A stretch of 64,000 bases of DNA from Blastopirellula retiformator. Its GTDB lineage: Bacteria; Planctomycetota; Planctomycetia; Pirellulales; Pirellulaceae. The stretch is from NCBI RefSeq assembly GCF_007859755.1, contig NZ_SJPF01000005.1:62001-126000 (forward strand). The letters run 5' to 3'. The notes below the pieces were generated by a model. That model did no database searches. It saw only the letters and a program-made list of their open reading frames with translations, and was not told the DNA's origin. This document shows positions 37,154 through 45,848 of the stretch, one piece after another; position 1 is the stretch's first letter; each line of letters starts with the position of its first letter. The position numbers were made by a program, and so were the translations under genes.

Positions 37154-39886
37154 TTAGTCGAGGAGTCGGAACTCGGCTGACGCCAGCAGGGCCTGACAAA
37201 AGGAGGTCATCGCCAACGAACTATCCTCGCCTGTGCCGCGACGATAGGAGTTGGAACTCGGGAATTGGCGCAGGAATCGTCCGCTCGCATTCCGCTCATC
37301 GACCGTGGGCGACCTTCCATAGCAAAGGCGAAATGCGAAGTCGATTTGATCGCCGAGCGAATCGTGCCGCTTGGCGACTCGCTTGGCGAGCGTCTCGGCC
37401 TGCTGCAGAACGAAGGGATTGTTCATCATGTATAGCGCTTGGTTGGGCGTGTTGGACGACTCCCGGATGCCGGTGATCGCATTGGGGTCGGCAAAGTCGA
37501 ACGCTTCCAGCGACCGCGGCAGTTCGTCGCGCACGATCGGCAAATAGACGCTGCGGAACCGGGCATCCTCCATTTCGAGCTGGCGCGAGACGCTGCGCAG
37601 CGCGGTGGACATCGACTCTCGCTGCCGGAACTTCCCTCCCATCATCCCGCCGCGGAACCGATTAAGGCCGCGACCGCCGCCGGGCGCCGCGCCCTGCGAT
37701 CGTTGAGCCCGCATCGCCGAAGCGACCATTTCGCGAATATCTTCCCGCGAACCTGCCAGCACGCCATCGCGAATCCGCGTGTAGCCCGCCGTGTGAACCA
37801 AGCTGGCGTGCGGTCGCTCTTCATCAAGATCGCCGCTAACCGCCAACATCGCATCGCGGAGAGCCTCGGCGTCGAGACGTCGCGGATTGGCTCGCCAGAG
37901 GAGTCGATTGTTGGGATCGGCCTCATGCGCCGCTGGCGAGAAGGTCGAATTCATCCGATAAACGCGTGAAGTGACGATCGCCTTGACCAGCGTCTTGACC
38001 GACCAATTCGACTCGACAAACTGGTCTGCCAGGTGATCCAGCAGCGCCGGATGCGTCGGGGCGTCGCCGGTGACGCCAAAGTTCTCCGGCGAGCGGACGA
38101 TTCCTTCTCCCAGCAGGTGGAGCCAGATGCGGTTCGCCATCACCCGCGCGGTGAGCGGATTGTCGGCGCTGCCGATCCACTCCGCCAATTCGCGCCGTCC
38201 ACTGGCGCCGGCCGGGATCGAGAACTTGGTCGTCGCGAAAACTCCCGGCAATCCACGGGGAACGATCTCTCCTGGCTGATCGATTTCGCCGCGGATCAAG
38301 ATCGGCAGATCCTTCGCCCGCCAGCGCTGCTCGACTCCCATGCAGAAACTGATCGGCACGCCGGCATCGCCAACGCTTCCCAGTTTGGCCGAGAGCTCCG
38401 CCATGCGGTTGGAGTTCCGGATGAACGTCCGTTGGATATTGGCCTGGTCGCCGCCCGAGCGTCGCTGGCGGCGAAGCTCGGTGAGTTCTTGTCGTAGCTC
38501 GGTGATCTCCTCTTCCATGCTTTCGATTTCGGCGGACGTGTATTTCGCTTTGTTGTCTCGCGAATCATGAACTGGCAGCGGCAGCAAACTGCTGGTTCGC
38601 TGGACCTGAATCTGGCGGACCGGACCATAGTCGGAAGGAGGCGCCCCGAAATAGGTCGTCATGTTGCTGAACATGCCCGCCATAGCGTAGTAGTCGGCTT
38701 GGCGGATTGCGTCGAATTTGTGATCGTGGCAACGCGCGCAGGTAACTGACGTGCCGAGAAACGCCCGGGTGGTGGCGTCGAGCTGTTCGTCAATCAGGTC
38801 GGCGGCAAATTGGACGCGGTTTTGCTCGTTGACGTTTTTGGGGCCGATCGCCAGAAAGGTGGTCGCGATCAGGTTATCGGTTTTCGCCTGGTCCGACTTT
38901 GCCGGCAGCAGGTCGCCAGCGATTTGCTCGATCGCGAATTGATTGAACGGCTTGTCGGCGTTGAAAGCGTCAATCACATAGTCGCGATACCGCCAGGCGT
39001 GCGGGTAGCTCATGTTGACTTCGCGACCGGTCGATTCGGCGTAACGGACGACGTCGAGCCAATGGCGGCCCCACCGCTCGCCGAATTGCGGCGATGCGAG
39101 TAGCCGATCCACGACCATCGCAATGGCGCTCTCGGGATCTTGTTTCCAGGCCGATTCGAAGTACTCGATCTGTTCGGGCGTCGGCGGTAGGCCGATCAGG
39201 TCGAACGTGAGCCGGCGGAGCACCTGATGCGAATCGGCGTCGGCGGCCGGCGGCAACTCGTGCGACTCCAGTTCGCACAGCACGAAACGGTCGATGTCGG
39301 AGATCGCCCAGTCGTTGTTCTGGGGCGTCGGAATCGGCGGTTGACGCAGCGGTTGATAGGCCCAGAAGTTTTGCTGGGCGGCGGCGATATCCTCGTCGGT
39401 GACGGTCGATTGAATCGGTTCGACGCGCCGCTCGCGTGGGTCGGGGGCGCCCATCTCGATCCAGGCCTGGAAGTCGGCGATCACATGGGGCGGCAGTTTG
39501 CGGTTTGGCGGCATGCGGAAGTCTTCGTGCCGCATCGCACTTAAGATCAGGCTTTCGTCCGGCTCGCCATCGACAATCGCTGGTCCGCTATCGCCGCCGA
39601 CATGGATCAGTGCTCGGGTATCGAGTCGCAATCCTCCCCGCACGTTGCCGGCCTTGTCGCTATGGCAGCCGTAGCATTCCTTCACCAAGACGGGGCGGAT
39701 CTTCGTTTCAAAGAAGTTGAGCTGTTCCGGCGTGAACAGGCTGCCGTCGTCCGCGGCCGTTTCCTCGGCCGACGCGACCGCGACCAATAGCAACAGCAGC
39801 AGGCCGCCGCCAAGCGTGGCGACAATTGGCATGAGACGCGATCGCACGCCTCCTTCCCGATGGTATCTAGTTGCCAGGCGTCTCAT
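37154..39886 (-). CDS. PSCyt1-DUF1549-DUF1553 planctomycete cytochrome protein (set 2)
   Basis: About 910 residues. The ATG at 39886 is chosen because GGAG lies 9 bases upstream (a TTG start at 39901 is the alternative). The signal peptide is MPIVATLGGGLLLLLLVAVA. PSCyt1 carries CYGCHSDKAG (CxxCH haem site) at about residue 75. DUF1549 includes the second haem motif CARCHDHKFDAIRQADYYAM. A coiled coil (MEEEITELRQELTELRRQRR) follows, then DUF1553 (ARVMANRIWLHLLGEGIVRS). It lacks the discoidin-like insert seen in the set-1 protein. A Gly/Arg/Met-rich loop (GGGRGLNRFRGGMMGGKF) interrupts DUF1553. Likely an extracytoplasmic haem protein paired with the downstream DUF1501 product. Confidence 0.9.
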   Translation of the reverse strand: MRRLATRYHREGGVRSRLMPIVATLGGGLLLLLLVAVASAEETAADDGSLFTPEQLNFFETKIRPVLVKECYGCHSDKAGNVRGGLRLDTRALIHVGGDSGPAIVDGEPDESLILSAMRHEDFRMPPNRKLPPHVIADFQAWIEMGAPDPRERRVEPIQSTVTDEDIAAAQQNFWAYQPLRQPPIPTPQNNDWAISDIDRFVLCELESHELPPAADADSHQVLRRLTFDLIGLPPTPEQIEYFESAWKQDPESAIAMVVDRLLASPQFGERWGRHWLDVVRYAESTGREVNMSYPHAWRYRDYVIDAFNADKPFNQFAIEQIAGDLLPAKSDQAKTDNLIATTFLAIGPKNVNEQNRVQFAADLIDEQLDATTRAFLGTSVTCARCHDHKFDAIRQADYYAMAGMFSNMTTYFGAPPSDYGPVRQIQVQRTSSLLPLPVHDSRDNKAKYTSAEIESMEEEITELRQELTELRRQRRSGGDQANIQRTFIRNSNRMAELSAKLGSVGDAGVPISFCMGVEQRWRAKDLPILIRGEIDQPGEIVPRGLPGVFATTKFSIPAGASGRRELAEWIGSADNPLTARVMANRIWLHLLGEGIVRSPENFGVTGDAPTHPALLDHLADQFVESNWSVKTLVKAIVTSRVYRMNSTFSPAAHEADPNNRLLWRANPRRLDAEALRDAMLAVSGDLDEERPHASLVHTAGYTRIRDGVLAGSREDIREMVASAMRAQRSQGAAPGGGRGLNRFRGGMMGGKFRQRESMSTALRSVSRQLEMEDARFRSVYLPIVRDELPRSLEAFDFADPNAITGIRESSNTPNQALYMMNNPFVLQQAETLAKRVAKRHDSLGDQIDFAFRLCYGRSPTVDERNASGRFLRQFPSSNSYRRGTGEDSSLAMTSFCQALLASAEFRLLD

Positions 39887-40006
39887 CTTTATTCGCTCCA
39901 AGGCCGTGACAAGTTCAGTCGCTTTACAAGATACTTATCCGCGACGAGAAAATCATGACGCAATTTTCCGACAGCCCGGCCAAGAAAATTGGCGGATCGA
40001 TCCCTA

Positions 40007-40156
40007 CCAGTCCGTTGATTTTCTCAACGGGCTGCGTGATCGCACGGATGCGATCCCAAAATAGCGACGTAAGTCGTTATTTTGCGAGCCGCGAAGAGCT
40101 ATGCTCTGAGTCTGGCGAGGTTGAAAAATGCCACGATGGCATTTTTCAACAGGCAG
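40007..40156 (+). mobile_element. 150-bp multi-hairpin element, copy 6 (full length)
   Basis: The first base is C in place of G; otherwise both ends and all five hairpins are present. It is flanked by CTA at 40004-40006 and CTA at 40157-40159. The right CTA is the complement of the TAG stop of the minus-strand FecR gene. It separates FecR from the PSD1 gene downstream, so it may uncouple their transcription. The left stem reads CAGTCCGTTGA/TCAACGGGCTG, an 11-bp pairing with one wobble. Confidence 0.85.
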
Positions 40157-41557
40157 CTACGGAGCGTCGGTATTAGCTGAGCCAGGGAGAGAAGCGTCGA
40201 CGATGACCCGCACCTGATCGCTAAGCGGCCCCCAGACCGATAGGTCGAGCAGCACGGTGCGGCGATCGGGGCTAAGCCTGATGCCATCGCCTTGCGGCGC
40301 TTTGTGCAGCTCTAGGCCGCGCTTGAACTGCGGCACGCGTCCGCCACGGATCGAAAAGCGGAAGTCGCTTTCTTTGAGCTCTTCTTCGCGGACGATTACG
40401 CCCAGCACCGGCTTGGTAAACGTGATGCTGCCGCGAACCCGCTTATCCGAATCTGGTGCGTCGACCGGCGTATTCTTGTCGGCCGGATTGAACTGCAGGA
40501 CATAGCTGCGAACCCGCTTTCCGGCAGGGACTTCGCCGCCGGTCAGCGACTTGTCCGAGCGGTATCGTCCAGGGGCGTCGATGTTCACTGGGCAAGGATA
40601 GTCGAGCGTCAGCGGATACCCTTCCGGCAAGACGAAGATCTTGGCGTCGCTCTCGACGTGACCCAGCCGCCGCGGCCACGGCGGCGCGAAGCGAAAGGCG
40701 CCGGTCGACTTGGCGATGCCGGAAGCGGCGGGCCAGAGACGCTCGAACCGCTTGGGGCTGAAGGCGACGTTGCGTGCCGAACCTTGCGCATCAAGCTCTA
40801 GCGACTCCCCTTCGACCAGCCGCCGCTTTTCGTCACGCTTGTCGATCACTTCGACTTCGCCGTTAAAGACGGTCACCAGCGACGAGCCGTCCTCGTTCAG
40901 CGCCACGCCGAAGGCGGTACCGAGATCGATGATCTTCGACTGCGGCGTGTTGACGACGAAACCTTCGGCGCCTTTCGGCACGGTCGCCGTCATCAGGCCC
41001 GTTAATAATTGCGTCGTATCGATCGCGTCGATCTGATAGCGAACCGGGCCCTCAAGCGTCACCTCGACGCCGCTGTCAAACTCCAACTGCATCATCCCGG
41101 CGACAAATTGAATCTGCTCGGCCGCCAGGCGATCGCCGATCTGAAACTCTTCGGCGGCTTTCCCATCAAGGTCGGTGACGCCGGTAATGGTCAGAAAGGC
41201 CGGAGCGGCCGCCACTTCGACTGGGGAAGGCGCCGGGGAATTGGCTTGTTCGGATGTTGAGTACCAATACGGTGCGGCAACGAGCGTCAACAAACAGGCC
41301 GCTAGCGCGATGCAGATCGCCACGACCGACGCCGGGCGGGCCAGCGACCGAGAAACTCGCTCTTCCGATGCGATCGTCGCCGAGATTTCGTTCAGTTTGA
41401 TTTCGGCCTCGAGTCGCTGGTCGAGGTAAACCAACTCGGCAAACCGCTGCGCATTCTCGGCGTCGGCGTTGATCCAAGCTTCCAATTCGGTCAACTGCTC
41501 GGCAGTTAGCGTCTCGTCGAGATAGCCAGTGAGCAAGTTGTCGACGTCGCGACTCAT
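40157..41557 (-). CDS. FecR-domain membrane protein, probable anti-sigma partner (set 2)
   Basis: 466 residues. The ATG at 41557 overlaps the sigma gene stop (ATGA), implying translational coupling; the upstream extension is rejected. The cytosolic N-terminus (MSRDVDNLLTGYLDETLTAE) precedes a membrane helix (ASVVAICIALAACLLTLVAA, about residues 80-100). A FecR-type beta domain follows (QFVAGMMQLEFDSGVEVTLE, then SKIIDLGTAFGVALNEDGSS, and VFNGEVEVID). The C-terminal region from about 280 is a beta-rich extracytoplasmic domain without a recognised LamG. The role is probably to sequester the ECF sigma factor until a signal arrives outside. Its stop codon coincides with the target duplication of element copy 6. 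Confidence 0.82.
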   Translation of the reverse strand: MSRDVDNLLTGYLDETLTAEQLTELEAWINADAENAQRFAELVYLDQRLEAEIKLNEISATIASEERVSRSLARPASVVAICIALAACLLTLVAAPYWYSTSEQANSPAPSPVEVAAAPAFLTITGVTDLDGKAAEEFQIGDRLAAEQIQFVAGMMQLEFDSGVEVTLEGPVRYQIDAIDTTQLLTGLMTATVPKGAEGFVVNTPQSKIIDLGTAFGVALNEDGSSLVTVFNGEVEVIDKRDEKRRLVEGESLELDAQGSARNVAFSPKRFERLWPAASGIAKSTGAFRFAPPWPRRLGHVESDAKIFVLPEGYPLTLDYPCPVNIDAPGRYRSDKSLTGGEVPAGKRVRSYVLQFNPADKNTPVDAPDSDKRVRGSITFTKPVLGVIVREEELKESDFRFSIRGGRVPQFKRGLELHKAPQGDGIRLSPDRRTVLLDLSVWGPLSDQVRVIVDASLPGSANTDAP

Positions 41558-42072
41558 CGACCTGCTCCTTCGGCGGCCGCTTTCGCCTCGACGCAATCGC
41601 GCAATTGTTCCCGGATGCGCTGCAGCGCCTTCGCCACCGAGTTGGCTGTCATTTGGATCCGGGCCGCGATCGCCGCCGGCTTCAGGTCTTGCTGATAGCG
41701 CAGGTCGCACAGTTGCCTTGCCCGGCCTTGCAACTGAGCGATGCAGTCGGGCAAGAAGTCAAGCTTTGCCGGCGGGGCCTCGGTTTGAAAGGTGGCCTGC
41801 AGGTTGGCGATCGTCTCGTCGCTGAAGACCAGCCGATCGCGCTTGCGGCGCCGCAAATAGAGCCCAATCTGGTTGCGAGCGATCCCCAAGGCCCACGCAT
41901 TAAACGGCTTGCTGGTATCGTACGTCTCAAACGACCGCAGCACCGCCAGCGCCGTCTCTTGCATCACGTCGTCACGATCGACCTGATCGCGAACGACCGA
42001 CGTCACAAACGCGGCGACCATCGGCTGCGCGGAAGTCCAAAGCCGGGTGGCCTGTAAGGTGTTTTCGTCCAA
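41554..42072 (-). CDS. ECF RNA polymerase sigma factor (set 2)
   Basis: About 172 residues from a TTG at 42072 with GGAG upstream. A much longer open frame reaches back through element copy 7 but is not coding. Region 2 includes RDQVDRDDVMQETALAVLRS and FNAWALGIARNQIGLYLRRR; region 4 includes LPDCIAQLQGRARQLCDLRY and an HTH (PAAIAARIQMTANSVAKALQ). It is the same planctomycete-type subgroup as the factor at 13267. It overlaps the FecR gene by 4 bp. It probably controls the downstream FecR-PSD1-DUF1501 genes and itself (inference). Confidence 0.85.
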   Translation of the reverse strand: MDENTLQATRLWTSAQPMVAAFVTSVVRDQVDRDDVMQETALAVLRSFETYDTSKPFNAWALGIARNQIGLYLRRRKRDRLVFSDETIANLQATFQTEAPPAKLDFLPDCIAQLQGRARQLCDLRYQQDLKPAAIAARIQMTANSVAKALQRIREQLRDCVEAKAAAEGAGR

Positions 42073-42167
42073 GGTGCTCTCCGGAATAGTCTCTAGAGGT
42101 AACTTATCCGGAGCCGCTCGATCGTGACGCGAAAACCAAAAAAAATTCTTACGATCGAAACGGCTTA

Positions 42168-42277
42168 GCAGTCCGTTGATTTTCTCGAGGGACTGCGTGA
42201 TCGCAGGGATCCGCGCAGAGCTATGCTCTGAGCCTGGCGAGGTTGAAAATGCCACGAGGGCATTTTTCAACAGGCAG
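42168..42277 (+). mobile_element. Multi-hairpin element, copy 7 (110 bp, internally deleted)
   Basis: Both ends are present, but about 40 bp covering the central AAAATAGCGAC hairpin are gone; hairpins 1, 4 and 5 remain. It is flanked by TTA at 42165-42167 and CTA at 42278-42280 (one mismatch). It lies in the 325-bp gap between the sigma gene and the NAD-kinase-like gene. Confidence 0.8.
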
Positions 42278-42302
42278 CTAAGTAGCGTGATATCGATTGT
42301 AT

Positions 42303-42355
42303 AAAAGAAAACCGGCGCCACGTCCACCGAATTGAAGCGTCGACCGGCCAGTTTT
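42303..42355 (-). terminator. Probable terminator of the SPFH/NAD-kinase-like operon
   Basis: On the minus strand AAAACTGGC pairs with GCCGGTTTT (one wobble), followed by CTTTT. It starts about 42 bp after the stop of the NAD-kinase-like gene. The loop is long, so confidence is moderate. Confidence 0.45.
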
Positions 42356-42396
42356 GTCCTGCACCAATCCATGGTTCGGAGGGGAACGATGGCTAC

Positions 42397-43425
42397 TTAG
42401 CCAACGACCAATCGCGCCTGCTGCTCCGAAACCGAAAAGGTGGCGATATTGCCGCTGTTGAATTCGAGGAAGTCGTCCTCGACGCCATCGGAAAAAATCA
42501 CTCCCTGGGTTGGCATCAGAGAGCCAAGTACGAGTTCATCTCCGTCGTTAAGGATTCCCATAATGTTGTCGGCGGAAGAGTGACGGCTGACGAACGGCTC
42601 GCGCACCGCCCACATCAGCTTCCGCTCGTCGCGGGCCAGCGATAATCTCGGAAGCTCGCTGTCGGTCGTAAAGCGGCTGATTCCGGCCGCCATGTTGAAG
42701 ACCGACGACATCCAACCGGTGGCGCCGGCGCCGGTCGAAATCAGCACGCCGCTGGACGACTGCGACTCGCGCCTGCCGTCCGCTTCCAGGGTGTACCGCG
42801 CCGAGGCGTGCGTGCGGCAGCCGACAAAGAAGTCGTTAAAGGCCACCATCCGCTGCCCGGTGATCGTGTTGACCTCGGCCAGGGTGATCGGTTCAAAGCG
42901 GGCCTGCTGTTTCATCACCCGCTGCATCGCTGCCCGCGCTTCACGCACTTGAAACGGCAGCAGTACGCCGTCGTAGCGCAGCGGATCAGGGTTCACGCCG
43001 ATCACCGGCAGGTCGCCGGCATACTTCGCCACGTTCGCCACCAACCCATCCTGGCCGATCACGACCACCGCCAGGCAGCGGCCGAAGTCAAAGTTGGCCA
43101 GAAAACTGCGATCGACTTCCCGCACGGGGATGCCGAGATCGAGTTCGCGATACAACTGTTGGAGCGACTCGTTGTATTGGGCGTCTTCTTCCTCGTACAC
43201 CTCGCGATCAGTCAGTTCGATCGCCGAGTCCGCGAACTCGCACAGGTCTGTTTCGCTAACGGCGATCCCTCGTCTCGCGCGCACCTGACGGCGACGTTCC
43301 ACTTCGTGTTTGACGGCCGCGCCCAGCAAAAAGTCGGCCTGGTTGGAAGTTCCCCATCGTTGTTTCAAGCCCTCCAGCCGCGTTTCGCGGGTGACGACCG
43401 CGATCATGTTCGAGACCGTACGCAT
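42397..43425 (-). CDS. NAD-kinase-fold protein paired with an SPFH protein
   Basis: 342 residues from the ATG at 43425, which has AAGGAG 8 bases upstream. The N-terminal 110 residues are helical and charged, with no family match I recognise. From about 115 the ATP-NAD kinase fold follows: LAVVVIGQDGLVANVAKYAG replaces the usual GGDGT loop with GQDGL, and LPVIGVNPDP is the NPG-like segment. VAFNDFFVGCRTHASARY and SSGVLISTGAGATGWMSS carry the NE/D and STG-GATGW motifs. The second half of the active site is well kept, the first is altered, so it may bind NAD(P) or phosphorylate another substrate. It lies 12 bp after the SPFH gene, in the same operon. Confidence 0.72.
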   Translation of the reverse strand: MRTVSNMIAVVTRETRLEGLKQRWGTSNQADFLLGAAVKHEVERRRQVRARRGIAVSETDLCEFADSAIELTDREVYEEEDAQYNESLQQLYRELDLGIPVREVDRSFLANFDFGRCLAVVVIGQDGLVANVAKYAGDLPVIGVNPDPLRYDGVLLPFQVREARAAMQRVMKQQARFEPITLAEVNTITGQRMVAFNDFFVGCRTHASARYTLEADGRRESQSSSGVLISTGAGATGWMSSVFNMAAGISRFTTDSELPRLSLARDERKLMWAVREPFVSRHSSADNIMGILNDGDELVLGSLMPTQGVIFSDGVEDDFLEFNSGNIATFSVSEQQARLVVG

Positions 43426-43437
43426 CGGCAAACTCCT

Positions 43438-44436
43438 TTAACGCGACTTTCGTTTTTTCCCCGGGCCTTGTCCACCGTCCGATTGATTGTCGAGCAACGT
43501 CGACAGCAGGTCAGGCGAAATGTTCAAGTTGCCGATGTTCTCCGCATTGTCGGCCAGGTCGCGGAAGGCCATTGCGATCAGCTGATTGGCGTTCAAACCG
43601 CCGGGCGCCGCGGCCAACAGCGTTCGCCAGTCGATATCTTTCAGCGGCTCAAGCATCGCTTTTAAGGCGTCGGCCTTCGCTTCCGACTCTTTCCGCTCGT
43701 TCTCGATCTTCCGATCGACCAGCGTCGCCCGCTCTTGCTCGATGGCGATGTCGGCCTGCAGTTTGGTTTCGCGCACCTGACGCTGTTTTTGCTGAACGGC
43801 GATCTCGGTGTTCAGTTCGTTCTCTTTGATCTGGCGTTCCAGCTCGACCGCCGTATTGCGGCGAGCATAGATCGCTTCATCCGCTTCCAGCAGCAACTGT
43901 TCGCGAGCTTCGGCCTGCAGCGCCTTCGCCATTTCGGGCATCGCCTTGATCGAGAGAACCGAAAGGTTCATCACTTCAACCCCCAGCAGCGCCACCGCCG
44001 GCGACTCGGCCAGCTGGGCGAAGACCTGGGCGACCAACTCGTCGCTGCTGGTTAGCAGTTCGCGCAGCGTCTTCTTCAGCGTGAAGGCCCGGGCCAACGT
44101 TTGCGTGGTGTGAATCAAGCGATCGTTCAGCTTGGTCGGATCGTCGGAACGATACCTGCCGTTGCTGTCGACGCTGAAGTCGAGCAGCGACGCGAGCTTG
44201 GCCGGGCTCGTCACCCGAAAGGTCAGCTCTCCCTGAATCGTGGCGTCTTGAAAGTCGGCCGTCACTTCGTTGAAGACGAACGGCACGTCGGTACTGGCCA
44301 GCGGCAACTGCACCAGCGTCGCGGTTGGCGAGAAATAGAAGAACGACTGCCCGGCGCCCTCGCAAACCACTTTGCCGCGCCGAAACAACATGACATGCGT
44401 CGAGGGAGGCGCCTTTACATAGCTGATTCCTAACAT
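43438..44436 (-). CDS. SPFH/band-7 domain protein
   Basis: 332 residues from the ATG at 44436 (TTTGGAGGA upstream). The SPFH core is at about 5-190: MLFRRGKVVCEGAGQSFFYF, VTADFQDATIQGELTFRVTS, then ALLGVEVMNLSVLSIKAMPE. A long alpha/coiled-coil segment (about 195-265, QIKENELNTEIAVQQKQRQV) and a C-terminal tail with basic residues (GPGKKRKSR) follow. There is no N-terminal membrane helix, so membrane contact would be peripheral or by oligomer. SPFH proteins build large ring or cage scaffolds. It is the first gene of a two-gene operon with the NAD-kinase-like gene and has a dyad-overlapped promoter upstream. Confidence 0.85.
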   Translation of the reverse strand: MLGISYVKAPPSTHVMLFRRGKVVCEGAGQSFFYFSPTATLVQLPLASTDVPFVFNEVTADFQDATIQGELTFRVTSPAKLASLLDFSVDSNGRYRSDDPTKLNDRLIHTTQTLARAFTLKKTLRELLTSSDELVAQVFAQLAESPAVALLGVEVMNLSVLSIKAMPEMAKALQAEAREQLLLEADEAIYARRNTAVELERQIKENELNTEIAVQQKQRQVRETKLQADIAIEQERATLVDRKIENERKESEAKADALKAMLEPLKDIDWRTLLAAAPGGLNANQLIAMAFRDLADNAENIGNLNISPDLLSTLLDNQSDGGQGPGKKRKSR

Positions 44437-44492
44437 CGCCCAGTTCCTCCAAAGATGAGATTTCACCGCTCGAAAAGAGCTGTTGTTACCTA

Positions 44493-44521
44493 AGTGTATT
44501 ATTTACACTGATGCGGGTCAA
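44493..44521 (-). promoter_or_regulatory. Putative sigma-70-like promoter with overlapping operator dyad, SPFH operon
   Basis: On the minus strand TTGACC (44516-44521) and TACACT (44493-44498) are 17 bp apart. The -10 overlaps a dyad AGTGTA-N5-TACACT (44493-44509). The start codon is 57 bp further on. This arrangement would let a dimeric repressor block the promoter. No regulator gene is adjacent. Confidence 0.4.
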
Positions 44522-44637
44522 CGATTTTGATCAGTCTCGTTCACTATCGTGCTCTTCGCAGATTTCGCCCGGCAATGGGCCGAAAATAGAGATCCGTAAG
44601 ACACGTCGAAGTGGTCGGAAGTTCGCTGGCGTTTACC

Positions 44638-44655
44638 GCTGGGACGCGTCCCAGC
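44638..44655. repeat. Perfect 18-bp palindrome at the end of the Gfo/Idh gene
   Basis: GCTGGGACGCGTCCCAGC, self-complementary over its full length, abuts the TAG stop (44656-44658) of the minus-strand oxidoreductase gene. It may act as a transcript-end hairpin. The tail CCTACG directly after it also follows the palindrome at 47672-47693. Confidence 0.6.
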
Positions 44656-45828
44656 CTACGTTAGCAACTCGCTCGGGCTCACCCAGCGGCGTTCTTGGGC
44701 CGAGAGCAGCCCGGCCTGCGCCAGCGCGACGCCAGCAGCGCCGGCGCGAATCGACCAGGGGAAGTCCCCTTCGCCGGCGACGTGCTTCAGAAATAGCTCC
44801 CACTGCGTTTTGAACGCATTCTCTTCGACCGGCGGCGCCGGCAGCTTCCGCCAAGCTTCGCAAAAGTTGATCGGCTGCGGCACGTCGGGATTCCAAACCG
44901 GCGTTGGCGTCGACGCCAGGTCTTGCACCCAGCAATCGCGCAGCCCGGCGACGGCCGATCCCTGCGTTCCATCCATCTGAATGGTCAGCAGATCATCGCG
45001 GCGAACTCGGGTCGACCACGAGCTATTGAACTGACACGTGACGCCGCTTTCCATCTCGAAGATCGCATAGGCGGCGTCATCGGCGGTGCACTGGTAGGCG
45101 TTGCCCGCTTCGTCGATCCGCTGTGGCACGTCGACCTTGGCATGCGTCAACACCGCCGCGATCGGCCCCAGCAAATCATTCAGCAAATATTGCCAGTGGC
45201 AGAACATGTCGATGATCATGCCGCCGCCGTCTTCCGCCCGATAGTTCCAACTGGGCCGCTGCGCCGGTCGCTGGGGATCGTGCCCGCTGAAGACCCAATA
45301 GCCAAAGTCTCCCCGCACGCCCAAGATCTCGCCAAAGAAGCCTTCGTCACGCAGCTTCCGCAGTTGGCAGATGCCTGGCAGCCACAGCTTGTCTTGCACC
45401 ACGCCGTTCTTGACGCCTGCCGTCTCGCACAGCTCGGCCAGCTGAATCGCCTCGGCCAGTTCGACGGCGACCGGTTTTTCGCAGTAGATCGCTTTGCCAT
45501 GTTCGACCGCCGCGCGGATGACGCGGGGGCGAACCTGCGTGCTGGCCGCGTCAAACACAATGTCAACGCGATTGTCGGCGATTACTGCCTCCAAATCGGT
45601 CGAGAACTCCACTGCCCGGCCAATCTGCTGCGGCGCGACTTCCAGCGCCAACTGCCGCAGCTTCTCCTCTTCGCGAGCGACCAAAATCGGCTCGACTTGC
45701 AGCGTATCGCCACTGGCCAGCGGTACGCCGCCTTGCTGGATGATCGCCAGCAGCGAACGGATCAGGTGTTGGTTTCCGCCCATTCGCCCGGTGGCGCCAT
45801 GCAGGGCGACGGTCAACGTTCTGTCCAT
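44656..45828 (-). CDS. Gfo/Idh/MocA-family NAD(P)-dependent oxidoreductase
   Basis: 390 residues, cytosolic. The N-terminal Rossmann start VALHGATGRMGGNQHLIRSL is followed by DIVFDAASTQVRPRVIRAAV and the signature AIYCEKPVAVELAEA with the catalytic Lys. The C-terminal alpha/beta substrate domain includes GGGMIIDMFCHWQYLLNDLL with the conserved Asp/His pair. Such enzymes oxidise or reduce sugars, inositols or related polyols. It follows the DHDPS-family gene by 20 bp in the same direction, so the pair likely degrades or converts one sugar-derived compound. Substrate unknown. Confidence 0.87.
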   Translation of the reverse strand: MDRTLTVALHGATGRMGGNQHLIRSLLAIIQQGGVPLASGDTLQVEPILVAREEEKLRQLALEVAPQQIGRAVEFSTDLEAVIADNRVDIVFDAASTQVRPRVIRAAVEHGKAIYCEKPVAVELAEAIQLAELCETAGVKNGVVQDKLWLPGICQLRKLRDEGFFGEILGVRGDFGYWVFSGHDPQRPAQRPSWNYRAEDGGGMIIDMFCHWQYLLNDLLGPIAAVLTHAKVDVPQRIDEAGNAYQCTADDAAYAIFEMESGVTCQFNSSWSTRVRRDDLLTIQMDGTQGSAVAGLRDCWVQDLASTPTPVWNPDVPQPINFCEAWRKLPAPPVEENAFKTQWELFLKHVAGEGDFPWSIRAGAAGVALAQAGLLSAQERRWVSPSELLT

Positions 45829-45848
45829 GACGCTCCTTCTGCGCGAAC

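Noticed and set aside
42073-42372. Extension of the set-2 sigma factor through element copy 7
   Set aside because: The frame happens to stay open through the element; ECF factors are about 170-200 residues and a TTG with GGAG gives the expected length.
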